NCBI GenBank assembly: GCA_031278675.1 | Contig: JAITJY010000134.1 | Coordinates: 1 to 11,747 of the forward strand | DNA: 11,747 nt | Reading direction: 5' to 3' | Source: Bifidobacteriaceae bacterium | GTDB lineage: Bacteria > Actinomycetota > Actinomycetes > Actinomycetales > WQXJ01 | Shown here: positions 1 to 5,690 of the stretch, one piece after another | Position numbering within the stretch: the first letter of the stretch is position 1 | Layout: every line of letters starts with the position of its first letter | Program-made: the position numbers and the translations under genes | Notes under the pieces: model-generated | Told to the model about the DNA's origin: nothing | Databases searched by the model: none | The model's input: the letters and a program-made list of their open reading frames with translations, nothing else

Positions 1-69
1 TCGTCCGACTTGCATGTGTTAAGCACGCCGCCAGCGTTCGTCCTGAGCCAGGATCAAACTCTCCATCAA
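1..69 (-). rRNA. rrs: 16S ribosomal RNA, 5' end only
   Basis: Read on the minus strand, this stretch contains the universal 16S start AGAGTTTGATCCTGGCTCAG followed by GACGAACGCTGGCGGCGTGC and TTAACACATGCAAGTCG, the form typical of Actinomycetota. The gene runs leftwards out of the window, so only about 69 of ~1500 nt are present. The mature 5' end is placed by alignment of AGAG with E. coli position 8-11 and is uncertain by a few bases. It lies downstream of the promoter and leader described at 70-279. Confidence 0.96.
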
Positions 70-243
70 AAACAGAAAACAAAACCCCAGCCAACAAAAA
101 TGTCAACCAGTTCAAAAAACCAGCATCAACACACAACCAAAAAACACACTATTGAGATAACAAACAACAAACCTGATGCCTATACGAGGGACACAGATGT
201 CCGCTCGGTGGCACTTGGTTTGACTCGTCGCCTCGCGGCGAAC
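70..243 (-). promoter_or_regulatory. rrn operon leader (transcribed spacer before 16S)
   Basis: About 175 nt between the predicted transcription start near 243 and the 16S gene. The 16S-proximal ~110 nt is T-rich in the transcript, in sharp contrast to the GC-rich surroundings. Visible structures are a 5-bp hairpin with a GCGA tetraloop (TCGCC/GGCGA, 228-241), a GGACA/TGTCC hairpin (189-202), and a long-range pair GCATCA/TGATGC (123-128 with 174-179). The last pair encloses the segment TTATCTCAATAGTGTG (144-159). That segment resembles sequence I recall upstream of 16S in actinobacterial rrn leaders, where boxA-like antitermination and RNase III processing signals lie. The antitermination role is an inference by resemblance. 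No protein gene is supported here. Confidence 0.6.
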
Positions 244-250
244 CCGGATC

Positions 251-279
251 ACTTTACACGGGGCCAGGACCGCGGTCAA
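251..279 (-). promoter_or_regulatory. rrn promoter
   Basis: On the minus strand there is TTGACC (274-279) as -35 and TAAAGT (251-256) as -10, separated by exactly 17 bp. It points toward the 16S gene, and the implied start lies near 243. This is a strong match to the housekeeping sigma70-class promoter for a GC-rich actinobacterium. The 61-bp repeat begins only about 20 bp upstream of the -35, so any UP-element or factor-binding region overlaps or abuts the repeat. Confidence 0.75.
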
Positions 280-299
280 ATCAAGTTCTAACGGGCGCA

Positions 300-360
300 C
301 CGACGGGCGTCGCCCCAGGTCACAAGCCCAGGGCGAGGATGCGCGACGCGAACGCGGATG
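300..360. repeat. 61-bp dispersed repeat, copy A
   Basis: This copy matches 5382-5442 in the same orientation at 59 of 61 positions; the differences are at 340 (t versus g) and 343 (g versus a). It is rich in nested inverted repeats: CGACG/CGTCG (301-305 with 308-312), TCGCCC/GGGCGA (310-315 with 331-336) and CGTCGC/GCGACG (308-313 with 343-348), so it can fold as RNA or cruciform. It lies between the esterase 3' end and the rrn promoter. On the minus strand it supplies the last residues and the TGA stop (320-322) of the esterase frame. It may act as a terminator shielding the rrn promoter, but no U-tract follows. Confidence 0.9.
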
Positions 361-1969
361 GGGTAATGACGCGCTCGTTGAAGAACCAAGCACCTAGCGC
401 GAAGATTACTGCCTGAGGACGCAGACCGAACGAACGCGACCACCGCCGCTCACGCAGGTAGCTGCTGCCAGGCGTCGTCAAGCCAAGGTCCCGCAAGGGC
501 AGGCGGTCCCAAAGCTGGCGGCGTTCCCGCGACGGGTCTGAAACGACCGAAGAGCGTAGGTCGAACACCGCCGCCGTTCGGGTCTCCCGGTTATAGGCGG
601 TCCAATCAAAGCCCGGTTGAGCCGGGTCACCAGTCCTAGCGAACCCCGCCCACGCGGCCGCTAGCAATCGGGAAAGGGCCTCGGCCTCGGCGTACCTGAC
701 ATGGCGAAACACCAGCGGGAGTTCTGCCGTGTGAAACGCGCCGTACCGGCCGTCCTCAATCGGTGGCCGGTAGCGGAACAGGTACCGGAAAACAGGGTCG
801 CCCGCGTCGACTTTTCGTTCTGCGATCCTCGTGGTGTTCTGGCCGATGTAGGCGTCGCCCAGGGCTTTGAGGAGGATCTCCCGCTCGCCCGGACGCTCCA
901 GCTCAGCCTCGTAGACCTCGCGAATCGATGCCAATTCATCCGGTTCAAACATGTCGTTCAAGGCCGCAGCGGCAACCGTATCGTCGAGCCGATCAAGGTC
1001 GACCAACCAGTTCATCTCGTCTTCGCAATGCCCTAGCAGCAGCGGAACTCCACGCGAGGTGTCCAGCGCCCGGTCGCTAAAAGGCTCGTCACTCAAGGTC
1101 CGGCCGTCCTTGACCGGGCCTAGAGCGGTCCACGATGGCAAAATCGCCTCCCGGAACCGGTGGGCGCACAGGCGTCCCAACGCTGGGATGTCGGTGGGGT
1201 CGGCGCCCACGCGAGCGAGCACGCCGCGCGCTGACTCCGCTGCCCGGTCCGGAGATGTCAATGACAGCCACGGGCCGCTCTCGATGATGGCCTTGTGGAA
1301 CAGCCCGTGAGCCAACGGCGTCGTTAGCAGCACACAGACCTTGCCTCCTCCGCCGGACTCACCGAAGATCGTGACGTTTGAGGGATCGCCCCCGAAGGTG
1401 GCTATGTTCTCGCTCACCCAACGCAAAGCGAGAATCAAGTCGAGAGTGCCCACGTTGCCCGAATCGGCATAAGCGGAATCGAAGGCTCCAAGGTAGAGGT
1501 AGCCGAACACATTGAGGCGGTGGTTGACGCTGACCAAGACGACATCTTGCTCAGCCACGAGTCGCTGGGCGCTAGTGGCGATCACCCCCGAGCCCTCCGT
1601 GTAACCGCCGCCGTGAAGATAGACCATGACCGGACGACGGTTGTCATCGACCGCCGGAGTTAGGACATTTAGCACTAAGCAATCTTCCGAATCGACCTGG
1701 TCGTTCAGCCCCAGCGCGCCGATCCGCCCACCTGAGAAATAGTCGCCGATGAACGTCGAGAACAAGTTGCCGTGCCGCTGCACAGCCCGTGGGCCGGTCT
1801 TCGTCGCGTCGAACGGCCGTGACCACCGATCGGGCGGCTGCGGTGGTTTCCAGCGGTTGGGGCCGGATACCGGAGCGCCGTAGGGAATGCCCCGGAATGT
1901 GGCAACACCCCTGTCCACCAGCCCCCGAATGGGACCTTCTATTGTGGCCGCATGTACGTGCTCGATCAT
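320..1969 (-). CDS. type-B carboxylesterase (para-nitrobenzyl esterase-like), with repeat-derived C-terminal tail
   Basis: Predicted cytoplasmic alpha/beta-hydrolase of the carboxylesterase type B family, hydrolysing carboxylic esters; the natural substrate is unknown. Visible family marks are FRGIPYGAP near residue 25, EDCLVLNV at 95-102, the oxyanion-hole HGGG at 119-122, the nucleophile elbow GESGG with Ser205, an acidic cluster EDE at 316-318 (Glu318 the likely acid), and FHTAELPLVF with catalytic His413. No signal peptide or membrane helix is seen. The ATG is supported by GGAGAAG (1975-1981) five bases upstream. The family domain should end around WDRLPLRD (487-494). The following ~55 residues do not look like the family, and the last dozen come from repeat copy A, so the native end seems replaced. 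It is divergent from the LacI-type gene, which may control it. The other reading, an unrelated hydrolase, is unlikely. Confidence 0.93.
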   Translation of the reverse strand: MIEHVHAATIEGPIRGLVDRGVATFRGIPYGAPVSGPNRWKPPQPPDRWSRPFDATKTGPRAVQRHGNLFSTFIGDYFSGGRIGALGLNDQVDSEDCLVLNVLTPAVDDNRRPVMVYLHGGGYTEGSGVIATSAQRLVAEQDVVLVSVNHRLNVFGYLYLGAFDSAYADSGNVGTLDLILALRWVSENIATFGGDPSNVTIFGESGGGGKVCVLLTTPLAHGLFHKAIIESGPWLSLTSPDRAAESARGVLARVGADPTDIPALGRLCAHRFREAILPSWTALGPVKDGRTLSDEPFSDRALDTSRGVPLLLGHCEDEMNWLVDLDRLDDTVAAAALNDMFEPDELASIREVYEAELERPGEREILLKALGDAYIGQNTTRIAERKVDAGDPVFRYLFRYRPPIEDGRYGAFHTAELPLVFRHVRYAEAEALSRLLAAAWAGFARTGDPAQPGFDWTAYNRETRTAAVFDLRSSVVSDPSRERRQLWDRLPLRDLGLTTPGSSYLRERRWSRSFGLRPQAVIFALGAWFFNERVITPSAFASRILALGL

Positions 1970-2071
1970 GGCGTCTTCTCCAGGTTAGGTTGGGCAAAAA
2001 GTGTGGGCACTGAGCCTGGCTGGGGCGACGCAGTAGGGGAGGATCGATGGATCGAGACTAAGCTAGGGCAA

Positions 2072-2083
2072 ACGCGACCGCGT
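2072..2083. promoter_or_regulatory. palindrome in the esterase/LacI divergent spacer, candidate operator
   Basis: ACGCG and CGCGT form a perfect 5-bp inverted repeat around a 2-bp centre, 27 bp before the LacI-family start codon. It lies in the 140-bp spacer between two divergent genes, a usual place for an autoregulatory LacI-family operator. Only this one dyad stands out and its centre is AC rather than the usual CG step, so the assignment is weak. I see no convincing -35/-10 pair for either gene in this spacer. Confidence 0.25.
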
Positions 2084-2109
2084 GGTGCGGCGCAGACGGG
2101 CTGATTGAA

Positions 2110-3111
2110 ATGCGCGAGAACAGCGGACGCCGGGCCACGAGCGCCGACGTGGCACGAGAAGCGGGAGTGTCGCGCACCACGGTCAGTTATGTTCTCAACG
2201 GCGCGGACCCGACCGAGGTATCCGAGGCCACCCGGGAACGGGTGTTCGCGGCCGCCCGGCGCCTGGACTACACAACGGACGGAGCCGCGCGCACGTTGAA
2301 GCGCGGCCGCAGCGACTTCGTCCTGGTGTTGATGGAGAACCTGCCGTTCAGCCCGCTGGTGGGCGCGACCAGTTTCGCCATGTCGGAGGAATTGTCGAAA
2401 AACGGGCTGACGCTTCTGCTGGTTCCATGGGCGAGCCGCCGCCAGCCCCTGCCATCGCTGATCGCCACGCTCTCGCCTGCCGCCATCATCACTGTCGAGC
2501 CCTTGCCGCGCGCCGACATCGCCACCGCCCGCCGTTTCGGTGTGCCGTTGGTGACCGTGGCCGGCGGCGGCGTTGCGGCCGACGGGTTCGGCGACACCTA
2601 TCGGAGCATTGGGCGTCTCCAGGGCTGCGAGATGATCGCCATGGGTTACGAACGCTTGGTCGTGGCGCTGCCCACCGACCAACGGCAAATCGCAGGCGCC
2701 CGTATCCGGATGGCAGGCGTCGGCGACGCGTGCGCTGAGGCCGGTCTGCCAACACCCGAGGCGGTGGCGGTCGGCGCCGATCCCACCCAGGCGGAGCGGG
2801 TCGTCGGCGAACTGCGCAATTGCGCCCACCGAATTGGCGTTTGCGCTTATGACGACGATGTCGCCCTGACGATGATCGGCGCGGCCGCGCGGCTCGAGTT
2901 GACGGTTCCCGGGGTCTTTGGCGTCATCGGCGTCGACGACACCCACGCAGGGCGCGTCGCACTGCCAGCGCTCACGACCATCGCCTGGAACGGGGACGCC
3001 ATCGCCTCCAGCGCTGCCCGGGCCGTCTTGCGCCAGCTTGGAGCGGCCGCCGCCACGGACGATGCCGTTCACGCCGACCTAGTCCGGGTTGTGCGGCGAG
3101 CGTCGGCCTGA
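2110..3111 (+). CDS. LacI-family transcriptional regulator
   Basis: A 333-residue DNA-binding regulator of the LacI/GalR family. The N-terminal helix-turn-helix is plain: ATSADVAREAGVSRTTVSYV at residues 9-28, then LNG, followed by the hinge-type stretch AARTLKRGRS at 59-68. The rest has the periplasmic-binding-protein-like effector domain, including the late family pattern VIGVDDTHAG...LPALTTIAW. Length is normal. The ATG lacks a clear ribosome-binding site, but the HTH begins right after it and no better start is evident. Family members usually repress nearby transport or catabolic genes until a small ligand, often a sugar, binds. The divergent esterase and the convergent ABC genes are the obvious candidates here. 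Its 3' end overlaps the OppF-like gene's 3' end by 43 bp, tail to tail. The ligand cannot be read from the sequence. Confidence 0.92.
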   Translation: MRENSGRRATSADVAREAGVSRTTVSYVLNGADPTEVSEATRERVFAAARRLDYTTDGAARTLKRGRSDFVLVLMENLPFSPLVGATSFAMSEELSKNGLTLLLVPWASRRQPLPSLIATLSPAAIITVEPLPRADIATARRFGVPLVTVAGGGVAADGFGDTYRSIGRLQGCEMIAMGYERLVVALPTDQRQIAGARIRMAGVGDACAEAGLPTPEAVAVGADPTQAERVVGELRNCAHRIGVCAYDDDVALTMIGAAARLELTVPGVFGVIGVDDTHAGRVALPALTTIAWNGDAIASSAARAVLRQLGAAAATDDAVHADLVRVVRRASA

Positions 3112-3935
3112 GACAGGACGGCCTCGCCTGCCGCCGCCAAACGGGTCAATTCGGCTTTGCGCGCTGGATCCGGTGTCGGGGACGCCGCCAGCAGCGCGCG
3201 GGTGTATTCGTTGCGGGGTGCCAAGTAGATGTCGTCGGCGGCGCCCTTTTCAACCACTCGTCCGCCGCGCAACACCACAATGTCCGTTGAGACGTAACGC
3301 ACCACCGCGAGATCGTGCGAGATGAACAGCATCGACAAGCCCAATTCCGTTTGGAGATCTGACAACAAGTTGAGGATCTGAGCCTGCGTGGACAAGTCAA
3401 GAGCGCTGACCGCCTCGTCGCAGACCACCAAACGCGGCCGGGACACCAACGCGCGAGCGATCGAGATGCGCTGGCGTTGGCCGCCAGAAAAGGCCGCCGG
3501 ATAGCGACCCATGTCCGCCGCCCGCAGGCCGACGCGCTCAAGCAGTTCCACCACCCGCGCGCGTCGCTGCGAACCGGACAATCCGGAATCTGGCAGTAGG
3601 GGTTCGACCAACGACTGGCCGACAGTCCGGAGCGGGTTGAGCGAGCCGTAAGGGTCTTGGAAGACCACCTGCAACTGGCTGGACAGCCTGCGCCGGTCCC
3701 CTCGGCTCAGGCCGGTCAGGTCGCGGCCGTCGAATTCGATGCAACCGGCGGACGGCGACACCAGCCCCAGGATCGCGTTGCCGATTGTCGACTTGCCCGA
3801 GCCCGATTCTCCGACCAAACCTAACGTCGTACCGCGCCCGATGGCGAAGTCGACGCCATCGACGGCCGCGAAACTTTGGCGACGACGGCGAAACTCCACG
3901 CGGAGGCCACTAACCACTAGCACGTCATCGGACAT
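3069..3935 (-). CDS. ABC transporter ATP-binding protein, OppF/DppF-like
   Basis: A 288-residue ATPase subunit of a peptide/opine/nickel (Opp/Dpp) class importer, which energises transport at the inner face of the membrane. All nucleotide-binding motifs are intact: Walker A GESGSGKST (42-50), Q-loop Gln93, signature FSGGQRQR (149-156), Walker B ending VVCDE (170-174), and H-loop His207. The C-terminal extension begins NEYTRALLAASPTPDP (242-257), the class hallmark. It then stops without the Cys-rich GCRFxxRCP stretch that many relatives, and its own partner, carry. The ATG overlaps the upstream fusion gene by 11 bp, implying translational coupling. Opp-class systems next to LacI regulators can import oligosaccharides as well as peptides, so the substrate stays open. 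Its permease partner is incomplete in this window. Confidence 0.92.
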   Translation of the reverse strand: MSDDVLVVSGLRVEFRRRRQSFAAVDGVDFAIGRGTTLGLVGESGSGKSTIGNAILGLVSPSAGCIEFDGRDLTGLSRGDRRRLSSQLQVVFQDPYGSLNPLRTVGQSLVEPLLPDSGLSGSQRRARVVELLERVGLRAADMGRYPAAFSGGQRQRISIARALVSRPRLVVCDEAVSALDLSTQAQILNLLSDLQTELGLSMLFISHDLAVVRYVSTDIVVLRGGRVVEKGAADDIYLAPRNEYTRALLAASPTPDPARKAELTRLAAAGEAVLSQADARRTTRTRSA

Positions 3936-5451
3936 CGGGAATCACCTTCGGGGTCTTTGAAGCCAAGCGCAGGCAGCGACTGACGCGACCGTCAGGCAAC
4001 TCGACCAGCGCTATAGGGCCCGCGCGGCAGGCGGGCTCGGCCACCGGGCAGCGCGCTGCGAACCGACAGCCAGTTGGCCACTCGCCCGGCGGCGGCACAC
4101 GCCCCTCGATCGTTTGGATGCGCTGACCACGTGCGACCAAATGGGGGTTGGCCGCCAACAGCGCGCGCGTGTAGGGGTGGGTCGGCGCGGTGATGAGACG
4201 GGCCGTGTCCGCGCTCTCCACGACCTGCCCGGCATACATCACGATGGCGCGGTCGCAGGTCTCTGCTACAACACCCCAATCATGGCTGACCAGGATCACC
4301 GCCATCCCGGTGGCGAGTTGGATGCGCCGCAAGACCACCAGGATCTCACGTTGCACTGTAGAGTCCAGGGCGGTTGTCGGCTCGTCCGCAATCAGCAGTT
4401 CCGGATCGCCCGCCAGTGCCCGGGCGATGCCGACTCGCTGCGCCAAGCCGCCGGACAACTGGTGCGGATAAGCTGTCGCCACGCCCACCGGATCAGCAAT
4501 ACCGGTCATCGCCAAGAGTTCCAGAGCCTTGGCCAGCGCCACACGACGCGGCTGCGCGCGATGCGAACGAATCGCCTCGACCAACTGGTTCCTGACGGTG
4601 TAACTCGGGTCAAGACTGGTCATGGGGTCTTGCGCAATCAGAGCTATCCGTCTGCCGCGGACCTGTCGCCACGTGCGGTCGGCGATTCCGGTCAGCCTCA
4701 ACCCGGCGAACAGCACTTCACCGGCCGCGATGACCCCGCCACCCGGAACCAAGCCCAGCAGTGCCATGGCCGTCACCGACTTACCGCAACCGGATTCGCC
4801 CACCAGGCCCACCGTCTCACCCACCCCCACCTCGAAGCCGACATCATCGACGACACGCGCCCACCCGGACTTCAGGGGCAACTCGACGGCCAGGCCCCGG
4901 ACTCTCATCAATCCGGTTGGCTCCGGCTCCGGCTCCGAGCCGACATCTGCAGGGGGCGCGGACAGGGCCTTGTCCGAGTGGTCCGGCTTCCTGCGCGATC
5001 CGTTCGGACCGCTGGCGCGCTTCGCGGCGGTGGCAGAGCGCGCGTCGAAGGTGGCGTCGCGGATCGCGTCACCGAGCGTAACGATCGCCAGGATCGTGAA
5101 CGTGATGACGGCGCCGGACGGCACGATCAGCCACGGTTGTTGCCAGATCGCTGTTCCGCCGGCCGCCACCATGTTGCCCCAGCTCGGTTGAGGCAGGGAT
5201 ACGCCCAGACCAAGAAAGCCGAGCCCCGTTTGGACAAGCAAGACAGTGGCAGCCATCAGCACGGTGTTGACAGTCAGGGGTCCGGCTGCTCGCGGCAGGA
5301 TGTGGCGCGTCATGATGGCGATGCCGCGAAGACCGGCCACTTTCGCTGCTCTGACATAAAGCTCCTCACGCGCGCTCAGCGCCGACGGGCGTCGCCCCAG
5401 GTCACAAGCCCAGGGCGAGGAGGCACGACGCGAACGCGGATGAGTGGGCAC
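3925..5451 (-). CDS. DppC-DppD permease/ATPase fusion, N-terminally truncated and chimeric (probable pseudogene for transport)
   Basis: The 508-residue frame joins the last part of a DppC/OppC permease to a complete DppD/OppD ATPase. Such fusions are known in actinobacteria, so the fusion itself looks natural. Residues 1-23 are the translation of repeat copy B. Permease homology starts at ALSAREELYV (24-33), continues through the EAA loop (VRAAKVAGLRGIAIMTRHIL) and ends near residue 140, so most of the transmembrane core is missing. The ATPase follows a Pro/Glu linker: Walker A GESGCGKS (218-225), Gln274, LSGG (332-335), Walker B IADE (354-357), His390, and a C-terminal HPYTRALL plus GCRFAARCP segment (Cys462, Cys468, Cys475). 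That Cys cluster binds an Fe-S centre in characterised relatives. The GTG start at 5449-5451 has no ribosome-binding site. The ATPase half might be expressed from Met182, but a working importer is unlikely unless another permease exists. Confidence 0.85.
   Translation of the reverse strand: MPTHPRSRRASSPWACDLGRRPSALSAREELYVRAAKVAGLRGIAIMTRHILPRAAGPLTVNTVLMAATVLLVQTGLGFLGLGVSLPQPSWGNMVAAGGTAIWQQPWLIVPSGAVITFTILAIVTLGDAIRDATFDARSATAAKRASGPNGSRRKPDHSDKALSAPPADVGSEPEPEPTGLMRVRGLAVELPLKSGWARVVDDVGFEVGVGETVGLVGESGCGKSVTAMALLGLVPGGGVIAAGEVLFAGLRLTGIADRTWRQVRGRRIALIAQDPMTSLDPSYTVRNQLVEAIRSHRAQPRRVALAKALELLAMTGIADPVGVATAYPHQLSGGLAQRVGIARALAGDPELLIADEPTTALDSTVQREILVVLRRIQLATGMAVILVSHDWGVVAETCDRAIVMYAGQVVESADTARLITAPTHPYTRALLAANPHLVARGQRIQTIEGRVPPPGEWPTGCRFAARCPVAEPACRAGPIALVELPDGRVSRCLRLASKTPKVIPDVR
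5382..5442. repeat. 61-bp dispersed repeat, copy B
   Basis: Direct copy of 300-360 (59/61 identical). Its left edge at 5382 is the exact point where permease homology begins in the fusion gene. On the minus strand one frame of it reads PRSRRASSPWACDLGRRPS and is joined to the permease; another frame reads SAFASCLLALGL followed by TGA, the same frame and stop that end the esterase at copy A. The CGTCGC/GCGACG stem of copy A is shortened to CGTCG/CGACG here by the g-to-a change at 5425. No transposase or terminal inverted repeat accompanies it. Confidence 0.9.
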
Positions 5452-5496
5452 GCGGTATCACCGAGCGACGCGACCCCGGGCGAGCACAAGTGCTGC

Positions 5497-5649
5497 GGGT
5501 CCGAACGCAGGAGGCCCGAACGCCGAGCACTTGCCCACGATCAGGTGGCCGTGCGGCTGCGGGTCCGAACGCTGGACGCCCGAACGCCGAGCACTCGCCC
5601 GCGATCAGGCGGCCGTGCGGCTGCGGGTCCGAACGCAGGAGGCCCGAAC
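5497..5649. repeat. 64-bp tandem repeat, 2.4 units, in the spacer downstream of gcvP
   Basis: Units at 5497-5560, 5561-5624 and a partial third at 5625-5649, each beginning GGGTCCGAACGC. Units 1 and 2 match at 59 of 64 positions, and the partial unit equals the first 25 bases of unit 1. Within each unit CCGAACGC recurs after about 16 bp. A small palindrome AGCAC/GTGCT (5483-5494) precedes the array. The rest of 5443-5690 holds no gene I can support; frames that stay open here just translate the repeat. A short CCCG/CGGG dyad (5643-5655) is the nearest thing to a gcvP terminator and is weak. Confidence 0.9.
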
Positions 5650-5690
5650 TCCGGGACGGCTCAGATGCCGGGGGGGCACATCTTGACCAG

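Noticed and set aside
82..105. Second rrn promoter with TTGACA close to the 16S gene
   Set aside because: TTGACA is present on the minus strand but no acceptable -10 lies at the right distance before the mature 16S end; this region more likely takes part in rRNA processing.
1355..1369. Altered nucleophile elbow (GESGG rather than GESAG) as a sign of esterase inactivity
   Set aside because: The serine and flanking glycines are in place, the HGGG and histidine motifs are intact, and GESGG is a common variant in bacterial type-B esterases.
1966..3072. Open frame of 368 codons on the minus strand opposite the LacI-family gene
   Set aside because: The plus-strand frame has an unmistakable HTH and effector domain; the minus frame shows no family features and its composition is that of a GC-rich shadow.
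300..5442. Insertion sequence or composite transposon bounded by the 61-bp copies
   Set aside because: No transposase, no terminal inverted repeats and no target-site duplication are visible; the copies are short direct repeats.
5497..5649. CRISPR-like array
   Set aside because: The units are contiguous 64-bp tandem copies without unique spacers, and no cas genes are nearby.
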